Assembly: GCA_030037545.1 (NCBI GenBank)
Contig: JASHRF010000094.1
Coordinates: 1-37,522, forward strand
DNA length: 37,522 nucleotides
Reading direction: 5' to 3'
Origin: Acidobacteriaceae bacterium
GTDB lineage: Bacteria > Acidobacteriota > Terriglobia > Terriglobales > Acidobacteriaceae
In this document: positions 23,677 through 32,566 of the stretch, in pieces
Layout: each line of letters begins with the position of its first letter
Position numbering within the stretch: position 1 is the stretch's first letter
Position numbers and translations under genes: made by a program
Notes under the pieces: model-generated
What the model was told of the DNA's origin: nothing
The model's input: only the letters and a program-made list of their open reading frames with translations
Database searches by the model: none

Positions 23677-23708
23677 GGGTGCCCCAAGTCTCGATTTTGA
23701 GACCTGGG
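23677..23708 (-). repeat. Palindromic repeat with the reversed TGGGGCACCC signature
   Basis: GGGTGCCCCA (23677-23686) is the exact reverse complement of the argS signature. It overlaps a 10-bp hairpin with one mismatch, CCCAAGTCTC (23683-23692) and GAGACCTGGG (23699-23708), with a GATTTT loop. Read on the minus strand the layout is arm-loop-arm-TGGGGCACCC, as in argS. Confidence 0.65.
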
Positions 23709-23748
23709 AAGGACAACCTCAAGCGCAAATTTCGCCGGATGCCAGGCC

Positions 23749-24405
23749 CTACACCTTCGCCGCAGCCACAGCCGCTGCTAGCGCTTCTTCCGGCTCCGGC
23801 CGCACGCGAAAATCCGCATGCGCCTGCGCAAACAGCACACGCCGGTCGCGGCCCAGCACGTATGTCGCCGGCAACGGCAGCCGCCACGATTCGTCGCCAT
23901 TCACGAAAGAAATGTTGATCAGGATCGACCGGTAATACTCGCGCAGGTAATCGGGAATGGAATACGCCAGCCCGAACTGCGCGGCCACCGCGCACCCCGG
24001 ATCGGCAAGCACGGGAAACGGAAGCCGGTGCTGGCCCGCCATGAAGTCGCTCTGCCGGCTGGTCTGCGGGCTGATGGCCACCAGCAGCGCGCCGCCCTCG
24101 CGCAGCTGCGCATGCAGATCGCGCCACGCTTCCAGTTCTGTGGTGCAATACGGACACCAGCGCCCACGAAAGAATTTCACCACCAGCGGTCCCAATGCCA
24201 GCAAATCAGCAGACCGCACCACCCGGCCTGAAGCATCCTCGAGTGCAAATTCCGGCGCCACGACGCCCACCGGCAGAATCCGCTCCTCGATCCCCGAAGC
24301 AAACAGCTCCTCGATGGCGCGCTCGCTCGGCGCCATGCGCTCCGGCTGCACCAGGTGCCGCGTGTTCTGCGTGATCTCGTCGAGTTGGTCCTGAAGAGCG
24401 GCCAT
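23749..24405 (-). CDS. Peroxiredoxin-like thioredoxin-fold protein (AhpC/TSA family)
   Basis: A 218-residue protein with a helical N-terminal segment of about 45 residues and then a thioredoxin/peroxiredoxin fold: VGVVAPEFALEDASGR, then VVKFFRGRWCPYCTTEL with C84 and C87, a GALLVAISPQ strand and FPVLADPGCAVAAQFGL. The CPYC pair directly after FFRGRW is typical of the peroxiredoxin-like subgroup that uses a CxxC rather than the PxxxTxxC of classical AhpC. It probably reduces peroxides or disulfides in the cytosol; no signal peptide is seen. The ATG at 24405-24403 is used. It follows ffh by 60 bp. Confidence 0.85.
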   Translation of the reverse strand: MAALQDQLDEITQNTRHLVQPERMAPSERAIEELFASGIEERILPVGVVAPEFALEDASGRVVRSADLLALGPLVVKFFRGRWCPYCTTELEAWRDLHAQLREGGALLVAISPQTSRQSDFMAGQHRLPFPVLADPGCAVAAQFGLAYSIPDYLREYYRSILINISFVNGDESWRLPLPATYVLGRDRRVLFAQAHADFRVRPEPEEALAAAVAAAKV

Positions 24406-24465
24406 CGAAGTCTCAGCTTACTTCACTGTTGAACGGAACAAGCGTGATCGACGGCACTCGACTGC

Positions 24466-25854
24466 TCACCGTCCAAATTTCTGTTTCACGCCCAAACTGC
24501 CCAAGCCGCCGCGCAGCATACTCTTCGCCAACCCGCCGCGCCCCATCTGCTTGAACACTTTGCTCATCTGCGCGTACTGGCGCAGCAATTGGTTCACGTC
24601 CTGCACCGTGGTCCCGCTGCCGGCCGCGATGCGCTTGCGCCGCGAACCGGAAATAATCTCGTGGTTGCGACGCTCCTTAGGCGTCATGGAGCTGATGATC
24701 GCCTCCAGGCGCACAAACTGCGTCTCGTCGATCTGCTGCCGCGCCTGCTGCAGCCCGGCAAACGGCCCCACCGAGGGCAGCATCTTCATGATCGACTCCA
24801 TCGACCCCAGCTTCTTGATCTGCTTCAACTGGTCGCGGAAATCCTCGAGCGAGAATCCATCCCCGAGCAAAGCTTTCTTGGCAAACTCCTCGCTCTTTTT
24901 GCGGTCGAGCGTCGATTCGGCTTTTTCGATGAGCGAAAGCACGTCGCCCATGCCCAGAATGCGGCCCACGATGCGGTCGGGATGAAACGGCTCGAAGGCA
25001 TCGGGCTTTTCGCCCGTGCCAATGAACTTGATGGGCTGCCCGGTCACATGCCGAATCGACAGCGCCGCCCCGCCCCTCGCATCGCCGTCCATCTTGGTCA
25101 GCACCACGCCCGTCAACGCCAGCCGTGCATGAAACTCCTGCGCCGAGTTCACTGCGTCCTGCCCCGTCATGGCGTCAGCCACAAACAGGATCTCCTGCGG
25201 GTTAAGCAGCTTTTTCAGTCTCTCCATCTCCGCCATCAGGTCCTGATCGATGTGCAACCGTCCGGCGGTGTCCACGATCAGCGTGTCGCACCCCATGATG
25301 ACGGCCTCGCGCCGCGCTTCTTTTCCCAGCCGTTCGACGAGCGGCGTGCCCGCGCTCTCGCCCTTGGTGTCGCCTTCGTAGAGCCGCGCTTCTACCTGTT
25401 TTGCAACCACCTTGAGCTGCTCGCGCGCCGCCGGCCGATACACGTCCACTGAAACCAGCATGGGCCGGTGCCCACCCTTTTTGAGCCACGCAGCCAGTTT
25501 GCCGCTGGTAGTCGTCTTGCCCGAGCCCTGTAGTCCGGCCATCAAAATTACGGTCGGCGGTTGCGAGGCGAATTTGAATCGCGCCGTATCTTTGCCGAGC
25601 AGCGCGACCAGCTCATCGCGCACGATCTTGATGACCTGCTCGGAGGGCGAGAGCGCTGTCAGCACCTCAGTGCCGACGGCTTTCTCGCGGATGTGCTCCA
25701 CCAGCTCGCGCACCACGTTCAGGTTGACGTCGGCCTCGAGCAGGGCCACGCGAATCTCGCGCAGGGCGTCGCCGATGTTCTCTTCGGTGAGCGTCCCCTC
25801 TCCGCGAAGATTCTTGAAGACGCGCTGCAATTTGTCGGTTAGGTTCTCAAACAT
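24466..25854 (-). CDS. ffh: Signal recognition particle protein Ffh (SRP54)
   Basis: GTPase that, with 4.5S RNA, binds signal sequences on ribosomes and delivers them to FtsY at the membrane. The 462-residue product has an N domain with ALLEADVNLNVVRELVEHIREKA, then a G domain with P-loop G107-LQGSGKTT-T115, the insertion DVYRPAAREQL, DTAGRLH, and TKMDGDARGGAALS. The Met-rich M domain holds GSMESIMKMLPS, the RNA-binding SGSRRKRIAAGSGTTVQDVN and a short Gly/Arg tail. The ATG at 25854 gives the canonical MFENLTDKLQ start. No 4.5S RNA gene was recognised in the window. Confidence 0.96.
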   Translation of the reverse strand: MFENLTDKLQRVFKNLRGEGTLTEENIGDALREIRVALLEADVNLNVVRELVEHIREKAVGTEVLTALSPSEQVIKIVRDELVALLGKDTARFKFASQPPTVILMAGLQGSGKTTTSGKLAAWLKKGGHRPMLVSVDVYRPAAREQLKVVAKQVEARLYEGDTKGESAGTPLVERLGKEARREAVIMGCDTLIVDTAGRLHIDQDLMAEMERLKKLLNPQEILFVADAMTGQDAVNSAQEFHARLALTGVVLTKMDGDARGGAALSIRHVTGQPIKFIGTGEKPDAFEPFHPDRIVGRILGMGDVLSLIEKAESTLDRKKSEEFAKKALLGDGFSLEDFRDQLKQIKKLGSMESIMKMLPSVGPFAGLQQARQQIDETQFVRLEAIISSMTPKERRNHEIISGSRRKRIAAGSGTTVQDVNQLLRQYAQMSKVFKQMGRGGLAKSMLRGGLGSLGVKQKFGR

Positions 25855-25935
25855 AGGTCCATTCCCAGTGTAAGGGAAGGGTGACAAACGGGCTATGCGC
25901 GGATTCAGAGTATACTTCCCGGCGTGGAGGTGATT

Positions 25936-26358
25936 ATGGCTCCTCAGGCACGTATTATGTTGCGCGCTGTATTGCTCGGACTCCTCAGCTGGTTCGCTGC
26001 CTTCGTCCTTTCCTTTGCCCTCTTTCCGGTGAAAAAATCGAATCCAGCTCTCTTCGCTACTTCGATGTATCTCGTCGTCCTCATCGTCGCGGGTGCGCTT
26101 TTGGCATGGTACTTCAAGAAACGCCCGATAGCGATGGGCGAAGCCGCGCTAGTGGGAGCGCTGTGGCTCATCATCAACCTGGTCCTCGACTACCCCATGT
26201 TTGCCTATGGCCCCATGAAAATGACAGCAGCCGGCTATTACTCGGAGATTGGGCTGGTCTACATCACATATCCGCTCTTCGCTCTGTTGGCGGCGCGAAT
26301 GGCTGCACTGAACAGGATAGCACCTGCCCAGCGGCACAACGGGCAGCGGTGTAATTGA
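25936..26358 (+). CDS. Four-helix membrane protein of unknown function
   Basis: A 140-residue integral membrane protein with four predicted helices at about 8-30, 39-60, 67-90 and 103-122; short basic segments (VKKSNP, YFKKRP) probably face the cytoplasm. I do not recognise a family. The ATG at 25936 follows GGAGG (25926-25930) by five bases. A possible -10 box TATACT lies at 25911-25916 but no convincing -35 is seen. It is divergent from ffh and its stop lies three bases from the convergent DHOD-like gene, leaving no room for a separate terminator. Confidence 0.65.
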   Translation: MAPQARIMLRAVLLGLLSWFAAFVLSFALFPVKKSNPALFATSMYLVVLIVAGALLAWYFKKRPIAMGEAALVGALWLIINLVLDYPMFAYGPMKMTAAGYYSEIGLVYITYPLFALLAARMAALNRIAPAQRHNGQRCN

Positions 26359-26361
26359 AAT

Positions 26362-27378
26362 TTAAAACGCCGCCACCGTGGGCCTCATGCTGTAGGAGCT
26401 CAACGTCTTAATGTAGTTGCCGCGATCGTAGGGCGAGGTATCCGGGACCGAGCGGCGGCTGAGGCATCCGCGTGTCTCCATCAGCGACGTGTACTCGCGC
26501 TTCTCAAGCCAGTAGCGCAGGTCGGCCAGCACGCGCGCAATGTGGTCGATGCCGTGGATGTGCAGCGCCGAAACCATCATGGCCACGCTGCCGCCGGCCA
26601 TGATGGCCTTGAGCACATCTTCAGCCGAGTGCACGCCGCCGGTGATACCGATGTCGCCCTTGAGATGCCCATAGAGAATCGCCGTCCAGTGCAGGCGCGG
26701 CAACAGCTCGGATGGCGTGGAAAAGTGCATGGTGGGCCGCACCTCGAGCGCTTCGATATCGAAATCGGGCTGGTAGAAACGGTTAAAGAGCACGACTCCG
26801 CGCGCACCCGCCGCCTCAAGTTGCCCTGCCAGATGCGGAATGCTAGTGTACGACTGCGAAAGCTTCACAGCCACCGGAACCTTGACCGCCCGGCAGACGC
26901 TGTCGACGAGCGTCAGCAACTGCTGTTCGATATCCGCCGAGCTCTGGCCGCGATCGGTGGCCAGCGCAAACGTGTTCAACTCGATGGCCTTCGCCCCGGC
27001 CTGCTCCACGTCCTTTGCGTAGCGCACCCACCCTCCGGTGCTGGCGCCGTTGAGGCTGGCCATGATGGGAACCTTCACAGCTTCGCAGGCACGGCGCAGA
27101 TGCTCCAGATACACATCGTGCGACATGCGGTAGTCGTTCTGCTCGGGCAGGAAGTGCTGCACCTCAGGATAGGAATCCGCGCCGCGCTCCAGGTCCTCGT
27201 CGAGTGCGCGGGATTCGAGTGCCAACTGCTCCTCAAAGAGCGAGGTGAGCACGATGGCCGAAGCGCCTGCATCCTCCATGTGGCGAACATTGTCGATGGA
27301 ATCGGACAGTGGCGTGGACGCGACCACGATGGGCCCGCTCAGGTTCATGCCCAGATACTGCATGGAAATGTCGATCAT
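26362..27378 (-). CDS. Dihydroorotate-dehydrogenase-like flavoprotein coupled to nifJ
   Basis: A 338-residue TIM-barrel flavoprotein of the DHOD family (PyrD-like). Visible elements are LGMNLSGPIVVASTPLSDS at the start, the FMN/substrate strands MASLNGAS and AIELNTFAL, the Lys-containing strand VPVAVKLSQSY, and GITGGVHSAEDVLKAIMAGG as phosphate-binding loop. It probably does not serve pyrimidine synthesis: such DHOD-like proteins are commonly paired with pyruvate:flavodoxin oxidoreductases. Here the genes overlap by four bases (ATGA), giving strong translational coupling. It may pass electrons to or from the oxidoreductase, or act on a related 2-oxo acid or dihydropyrimidine; which is unknown. 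Confidence 0.85.
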   Translation of the reverse strand: MIDISMQYLGMNLSGPIVVASTPLSDSIDNVRHMEDAGASAIVLTSLFEEQLALESRALDEDLERGADSYPEVQHFLPEQNDYRMSHDVYLEHLRRACEAVKVPIMASLNGASTGGWVRYAKDVEQAGAKAIELNTFALATDRGQSSADIEQQLLTLVDSVCRAVKVPVAVKLSQSYTSIPHLAGQLEAAGARGVVLFNRFYQPDFDIEALEVRPTMHFSTPSELLPRLHWTAILYGHLKGDIGITGGVHSAEDVLKAIMAGGSVAMMVSALHIHGIDHIARVLADLRYWLEKREYTSLMETRGCLSRRSVPDTSPYDRGNYIKTLSSYSMRPTVAAF

Positions 27379-30300
27379 TCTTCACCTCCGGCCGCCACTG
27401 CCGCGGTCTTCTCCTCTGGCTCGGATTCAGTCTTTTCATGGGGCGCGATGTGGGGCGTCTCGCCACGTCCGGGCATGGCCGCGCGCGCTGAGTAGACGCG
27501 CCACTGCCGCTCCACGTCATCCTGCGCCTCGTTGAGCAGCTCCGCAGCCAGCTCCGGGTTGCCGCGCGCCAGCATGGTGTAGCGCGCTTCGCGATACGCG
27601 TAGTCCTTCAACCGGATTGCCGGCGCCTTCGAATCGAGCTGGAACGGATTTTTGCCTTCCTCGCGCAAGCCGGGGTTGTAGCGCATCAGCGGCCAGTAGC
27701 CTGATTGCACGGCCAGCTTCTGCTGCTCCAGCCCGTGAACCAAATCGTAGCCATGCGCAATGCAGCTTGCGTAAGCGATGATGAGCGACGGGCCTTCGTG
27801 CGCTTCGGCTTCCTGGAAGGCCTTGATCACATGCGTGTCGTTGCCGCCCAGCGCCACCTGCGCCACGTAGACCGAGCCGTAACTTACCGCTTCCATGGCC
27901 AGGTCCTTGCGGCTAGTGGGCTTGCCGCTGGCAGCAAATTTCGCCACAGCGCCGCGCGGCGTGGCCTTCGATGCCTGTCCGCCGGTATTGGAATATACCT
28001 CGGTATCGAGCACCAGCACGTTTACATTCTTACCGGAGCCTAGCACGTGATCCAGCCCGCCGAAGCCGATGTCAAAAGCCCATCCATCGCCGCCCAGAAT
28101 CCACACGCTCTTGCGCACCAGTGTGTCAGCAATGGCCAGCAGATTCTTGGCATCAGAAATACTGTTTCCGGCCAAAACAGCACGAAGTGCCGCGACCCGC
28201 TGCCGCTGCGCATCGATTTCGGCTTCCGTCTTCTGCGACGCCCCGACCAAGCCTGCAGCCAGCTCCGCGCCAATCTCCGTGGCCAGACGCGTGACCAGCA
28301 ACTCCGCAAATGCCCTTTGCTGATCGAGCGCGGTCCTCATGCCGAAACCGAACTCGGCATTATCCTCAAACAGCGAATTCGACCAAGTGGGCCCGCGTCC
28401 GGCCGCATTGTGCGTGTACGGTGTGGTGGGCAAATTCCCGCCATAAATTGACGAGCAGCCCGTCGCGTTAGCGATATACAGCCGGTCACCGAACAATTGC
28501 GTCAGCAGCTTGATATACGGCGTCTCGCCGCAACCCGCGCACGCGCCCGAAAACTCAAAAAGCGGCTGCAGCAGTTGAAGGTCCTTGACCTGCCCGTGTG
28601 AAAGCCTGGCGCGATCCACCTCCGGCAGGTTCACGAAGAAATCCCAATTGTCGCGCTCGGGCTCGCGCAGTGGCGCCTGCGGCGCCATGTTCAACGCCTT
28701 GTGGCTCGCGTCGCTCTTGCTCTTCACCGGACATACTTCCACGCACACCGCGCAGCCCGTGCAATCCTCCGGCGCAACTTGCAGCGTGTAGCGCTCCTGC
28801 TCCATGCCTTTCCATTTCGGCTTGGCCCATTTGAGCGTGCTCGGTGCCTTATCGGCGAGTTCCGTGCTGTAAACTTTCGACCGGATCACCGCGTGCGGGC
28901 ATACCATCACGCACTTGCCGCACTGGATGCACAGGTCCCTGTCCCACACCGGAATGAACTGCGCAATGTTGCGCTTCTCCCATTGCGAGGTACCCGACGG
29001 AAGCGCGCCGCCCGCGGGGATCGCGCTCACCGGCAACTGATCGCCGCGCCCAGCCGCAATTTCGCCGAGCACGTTGCCCACGAACACCGGCGCCGCCGGC
29101 GAAATGGACGGAATCAGGTCGAAATTCGAAGAGGCAGCCGTGGGTAGTTCCACCTTTTCCAGATGCGCGAGGGCGTGATCGACGGCGGCGAAATTCTTCG
29201 CTACCACCGCTTCGCCACGCTTGCCATAGGTTTTCTGGATGGCCTTCTTGATCTGCGCAATCGCCTCCTCGCGCGGCAGCACGCCGCTGATGGCAAAGAA
29301 GCAGGTCTGCATAATGGTGTTAATGCGCGTGCCCATGCCCGCCTCGCGCGCCACCTTGTAACCGTCGATCACGTAAAACTCGATCTTCTTCTTGATCAGC
29401 TCCCGTTGCATGATCTTGGGCAGATGCGCCCACACTTCGCTCGCGCCGTACGGCGAGTTGAGCAGAAACACCGCGCCCGGCATGGCCGCTTCCACCACAT
29501 TCATTTTTTCCAGGAAGCTGAAGTTGTGGCAGGCCACAAAGCTGGCCTGCGAAATCAGGTAGCTCGACCGGATCGGATGAGGCCCGAAGCGGAGATGCGA
29601 AGTGGTCATCGATCCCGACTTCTTGGAGTCGTAAACAAAATAGCCCTGCGCGTAATTGGGCGTGTTGCTGCCGATAATCTTGATGGAATTCTTGTTCGCG
29701 CCCACCGTCCCGTCGGAGCCCAGCCCGTAAAAGAGCGCCCGGACGGTCTGCGGATCCTCGGTCGAAAACGCCGGATCGCACTTCAGGCTCGAGTGGCTCA
29801 CATCGTCGTCAATGCCGATTGTGAAATGATTCTTCGGCGCAGGCTTGTTCAGCTCGTCGAAGATCCCCTTCACCATGGCCGGCGTAAACTCCTTCGACGA
29901 CAACCCGTAACGCCCACCCACGATCGTTGGCAGCGCGCCGCACGGCAAGTTCTCCTCGTTCTCCGCCACCACCGTTACGATGTCCTGGTAGAGCGGCTCG
30001 CCGCTGGAGCCCGGCTCCTTGCAGCGGTCCAGTGCGGCAATGGCCTTCACCGTGGCAGGCAGCGCCGCCAGAAACGCCTTGGCGTCGAACGGCCTGAACA
30101 GCCGCACCTTCACCAGGCCCACTTTTTCTCTCTGGCGCATCAGCGCATCTACCGTCTCCTCGGCAGCCTCTGCGCCCGAGCCCATGATGGCAATCACGCG
30201 CTCCGCATCCGGCGCGCCGTAGTAATCGAACAGCCGATACGCGCGGCCCGTCTGCGCCGCAAAACGATCCATCACTCGCTGCACGATTCCCGGAACTGCG

Positions 30301-31025
30301 GCATGGAATGGCGAGCAAGCCTCGCGCGCCTGGAAAAACACATCGGGATTCTGCGCGCTCCCGCGAATAAACGGCCGGTCCGGCGAGAGCGCGTTTTTGC
30401 GGAAAGCAATCAGGTGTTCGTCGTTTACCAGCGCGCGGATGGTCGCGTCGCTGATGGGCTCAATCTTGCCCACCTCGTGCGAGGTGCGGAAGCCGTCGAA
30501 GAAATGGATGAACGGAATGCGCGCCTCAAGCGTAGCAATCTGCGCCACCAAGGTCAGGTCGGCCACTTCCTGCACGGAATTCGAGGCCAGCATCGCCCAG
30601 CCCGTCCCGCGGCAGGCCATCACGTCGGAGTGGTCGCCGAAGATGGAGAGCGCATGCGTGGCCAGGGTCCGCGCCGTCACGTGCATGGTGGCCGGGGTCA
30701 GCTCGCCGGCAATCTTGAACATGTTGGGGATCATCAGCAGCAGTCCCTGCGAGGCCGTGAACGTGGTGCCGAAGCAGCCTGCCTGGAGCGCCCCGTGCAG
30801 CGCGCCAGCAGCTCCGCCCTCGCTCTGCAGCTCTTCCACAATGGGTGTCGCGCCCCAGATATTCTTCTTCCCTTCCGCGCGCCACTGGTCGGCCCACTCC
30901 GCCATCGGCGACGAGGGGGTGATGGGGTAGATAGCGATCACTTCAGAGAGCCGGTAAGCAACCGAGGCCGCAGCCTCGTTGCCATCGACAATCACGGTGG
31001 GATTCAGGGTTTTCTGCTTACTCAT
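27375..31025 (-). CDS. nifJ: Pyruvate:ferredoxin (flavodoxin) oxidoreductase, single-chain
   Basis: Oxidatively decarboxylates pyruvate with CoA to acetyl-CoA and CO2, reducing ferredoxin or flavodoxin. The 1216-residue chain has all domains in order: N-terminal domain VDGNEAAASVAYRLSEV with YPITPSSPMAEW, the middle CoA-binding and gamma-type domains (GSDGTVGANKNSIKIIG), and a 2[4Fe-4S] domain with C699-x2-C-x2-C-x3-CP and C755-x2-C-x2-C-x3-CP. The thiamine-diphosphate domain carries CAGCGETPY and GDGWAFDIGFGG with EVYSNTGGQASKATP. A 35-residue Glu/Pro-rich tail (ETPHIAPHEKTESEPEEKTA) is extra. GAGG precedes the ATG at 31025. Oxygen sensitivity suggests a role in low-oxygen metabolism. Confidence 0.96.
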   Translation of the reverse strand: MSKQKTLNPTVIVDGNEAAASVAYRLSEVIAIYPITPSSPMAEWADQWRAEGKKNIWGATPIVEELQSEGGAAGALHGALQAGCFGTTFTASQGLLLMIPNMFKIAGELTPATMHVTARTLATHALSIFGDHSDVMACRGTGWAMLASNSVQEVADLTLVAQIATLEARIPFIHFFDGFRTSHEVGKIEPISDATIRALVNDEHLIAFRKNALSPDRPFIRGSAQNPDVFFQAREACSPFHAAVPGIVQRVMDRFAAQTGRAYRLFDYYGAPDAERVIAIMGSGAEAAEETVDALMRQREKVGLVKVRLFRPFDAKAFLAALPATVKAIAALDRCKEPGSSGEPLYQDIVTVVAENEENLPCGALPTIVGGRYGLSSKEFTPAMVKGIFDELNKPAPKNHFTIGIDDDVSHSSLKCDPAFSTEDPQTVRALFYGLGSDGTVGANKNSIKIIGSNTPNYAQGYFVYDSKKSGSMTTSHLRFGPHPIRSSYLISQASFVACHNFSFLEKMNVVEAAMPGAVFLLNSPYGASEVWAHLPKIMQRELIKKKIEFYVIDGYKVAREAGMGTRINTIMQTCFFAISGVLPREEAIAQIKKAIQKTYGKRGEAVVAKNFAAVDHALAHLEKVELPTAASSNFDLIPSISPAAPVFVGNVLGEIAAGRGDQLPVSAIPAGGALPSGTSQWEKRNIAQFIPVWDRDLCIQCGKCVMVCPHAVIRSKVYSTELADKAPSTLKWAKPKWKGMEQERYTLQVAPEDCTGCAVCVEVCPVKSKSDASHKALNMAPQAPLREPERDNWDFFVNLPEVDRARLSHGQVKDLQLLQPLFEFSGACAGCGETPYIKLLTQLFGDRLYIANATGCSSIYGGNLPTTPYTHNAAGRGPTWSNSLFEDNAEFGFGMRTALDQQRAFAELLVTRLATEIGAELAAGLVGASQKTEAEIDAQRQRVAALRAVLAGNSISDAKNLLAIADTLVRKSVWILGGDGWAFDIGFGGLDHVLGSGKNVNVLVLDTEVYSNTGGQASKATPRGAVAKFAASGKPTSRKDLAMEAVSYGSVYVAQVALGGNDTHVIKAFQEAEAHEGPSLIIAYASCIAHGYDLVHGLEQQKLAVQSGYWPLMRYNPGLREEGKNPFQLDSKAPAIRLKDYAYREARYTMLARGNPELAAELLNEAQDDVERQWRVYSARAAMPGRGETPHIAPHEKTESEPEEKTAAVAAGGEE

Positions 31026-31185
31026 TCGCTTTGCCTCATAGCGCGTGATGGCGCTGACTCAAAAGATTTTTCGACCTAGGATGAGTCTCGGCTTCGGGGC
31101 GAAGAGGGGGCAGTGATGTGGGGCACACGCAGGGAGAGAAATCCCGTATTGCGGAAGGGGCATTGGATTCTAGGAATTCCAAGGC
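31026..31185. other. Upstream region of nifJ without a recognised gene
   Basis: First part of the 485-bp gap between nifJ and the 2OG oxygenase. The nifJ promoter must lie here but no clear -35/-10 pair was found on the minus strand. No RNA gene was seen. Confidence 0.4.
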
Positions 31186-31446
31186 TTGGCTTACGAGCGC
31201 GAAGAGGCTTCCGAAATAACCACCTCAACGGTGGCTATTCTCTGTCATCCCTCCGGATTCTGCGTTGTCGCGCCGTCTGCTGTGGCGAGTTCATTTCCCA
31301 CTCGCACCAGGAAGCTGGCCATCGACAAGTGCCTCCCACTCGGTTTCGAGGGTGGGGCGGTGGAATTGTCGGCCGGCGCGGCGGAACTGCAAGATGCACG
31401 GAATTTGGCCGGGGTCATGATTTCTTGTAACACGGAAGTGCGGTGA
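31186..31446 (+). CDS. Doubtful 86-codon open frame upstream of nifJ
   Basis: An open frame from TTG at 31186 to TGA at 31444-31446 would encode an 86-residue protein with no recognised domain. Base composition at third positions is G/C-rich, as in neighbouring genes, and the 3' end meets an octamer array as several real genes do here. Against it: a weak start with only AAGG near it, no homology I can recognise, and a competing 62-codon frame on the other strand. It may be a gene remnant. Confidence 0.25.
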   Translation: MAYEREEASEITTSTVAILCHPSGFCVVAPSAVASSFPTRTRKLAIDKCLPLGFEGGAVELSAGAAELQDARNLAGVMISCNTEVR

Positions 31447-31475
31447 ACGGTGGACGGTGAATGGTGGTCAGTGAT
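31440..31475. repeat. Octamer array between nifJ and the 2OG oxygenase
   Basis: GCGGTGAA, CGGTGGAC, GGTGAATG and GTGGTCAG follow one another with an 8-bp period. All are variants of a GGTGnA core. Confidence 0.5.
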
Positions 31476-31510
31476 CGGCCCGCGTTACCTGATCCTTGTT
31501 CCCTCGTTTC

Positions 31511-32248
31511 CTACGCGGCCTTTTGCTGGCGGAGGTGGTAGCCGTCGGGGTCTTTGCCGCGCACGCCGCGCCACCAGACCTGGAAGCTGGGCACGTTGAC
31601 GGTGATCAGAAACAGCTTGCGCAGTTGGCCGGCCGGGCACTGCAAGGGGCGAACACCATGCCAGGAATGCGGCGTGCGCTGGAAGAACAGGCTCTCATTG
31701 CCCCATGGCTCCAGAGATGCAGCGACTTTGAGGTCGTCGAAGCTGGGAGCGGAGTGGGTGCGGAAGCGGCGCTCGCTATCCAGGATCAGAATCTCGCCAC
31801 CCCACTTGGGATCCCAGTCCTGCTCGGTATTGAAATAGAAGATATGCGTGGCCAGCTTGCGGGCAGCGTCGCAGTGCGGAGAAACGGCGCATCCCTGCCA
31901 CGCGTAGTACCACTCAAAGGTGAGGAGGAACTTGTGCGGGCCCAACATGCGGCGCAGAAATGACTGGTAGCCGTCGCCCTGGAGCTCGGCAAGAAATTCC
32001 TTCCACGGCGCGGCCACTTCAAGCCAGGGCTGGTAGTGCAACAGGAAGCGGTCGTGCGGGCCCTGGCCGTAGGCGCGCTTGATGCCGACCATCTTATTGA
32101 AGCCGGCCACGTCGGGCAAGGAATGGCGCAGCGCCTCAAAACCTTCCGGCGTGAGCGAGTTCTGAATGCCAGCCCACGGATAAGGTTGCCGCGCCTGAAA
32201 GCTTTCAGCAGAGAGATGTTGAAGCTGGTTCTGATCCAGATAGCGCAT
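31511..32248 (-). CDS. 2-oxoglutarate/Fe(II)-dependent oxygenase
   Basis: A 245-residue protein of the 2OG-Fe(II) oxygenase superfamily. The metal triad is H125 and D127 in SPHCDAARKLATHIFYFN and H197 in HSWHGVRP; R210 in PAGQLRKLFLITV is placed to bind 2-oxoglutarate. The strand GGEILILDSERRF between them fits the double-stranded beta-helix. It resembles the prolyl-4-hydroxylase-like group; the substrate is unknown. The ATG at 32248 has GGAGG just upstream; a longer frame to 32302 lacks support. It is divergent from feoA, sharing a 418-bp regulatory region. An Fe(II) enzyme beside an Fe(II) importer is suggestive, though no more. Confidence 0.82.
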   Translation of the reverse strand: MRYLDQNQLQHLSAESFQARQPYPWAGIQNSLTPEGFEALRHSLPDVAGFNKMVGIKRAYGQGPHDRFLLHYQPWLEVAAPWKEFLAELQGDGYQSFLRRMLGPHKFLLTFEWYYAWQGCAVSPHCDAARKLATHIFYFNTEQDWDPKWGGEILILDSERRFRTHSAPSFDDLKVAASLEPWGNESLFFQRTPHSWHGVRPLQCPAGQLRKLFLITVNVPSFQVWWRGVRGKDPDGYHLRQQKAA

Positions 32249-32381
32249 GGGAAACCTCCGTAGCGGCTGACACGGCTGGCTTCTCTTGGCCAGCGCGTAC
32301 ACCGCCTCATGGTTAGTCCATGCGAAGCATGCCTACCTGTCAGTGCGAGACATCACAACGGAAGTGGTGCCGAGGCCGTGG

Positions 32382-32397
32382 TGTGATTCAGATCACT
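32382..32397. promoter_or_regulatory. CRP/FNR-family binding site, candidate
   Basis: TGTGA-TTCAGA-TCACT (32382-32397) matches the CRP consensus TGTGA-N6-TCACA at nine of ten positions and is also a good FNR-type half-site pair (TGAT-N4-ATCA). It lies 134 bp before the oxygenase start and 170 bp before the feoA -35 box, so either gene could respond. Confidence 0.5.
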
Positions 32398-32566
32398 TCT
32401 TCGGGGCTTATTCGCTGCTACAAATGAATCATCGTTCCGATGAGTTGAACAAGAGGTCCGCCAGGGGGCTTGGGGAGATCGAATCTCGACCAGCTACCTG
32501 GGAGGCGAGTCGAGTGATGGGAATTTTTCCTCTCCAAATCCCCGTCCTGCGCAACATCATAAGCAT
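32398..32566. other. Middle of the oxygenase-feoA intergenic region
   Basis: No gene is supported here. An open frame continuous with feoA runs through it from 32286, but the predicted peptide has no resemblance to FeoA and no ribosome binding site. A small CATCG/CGATG inverted repeat occurs near 32428-32440. Confidence 0.4.

Noticed and set aside
29163..31079. 638-codon frame antisense to nifJ
   Set aside because: Covers half of nifJ on the other strand; the peptide is His/Arg-rich and without domains.
31245..31433. 62-codon minus-strand frame upstream of the 2OG oxygenase gap
   Set aside because: No ribosome binding site or domain; overlaps an equally doubtful plus-strand frame.
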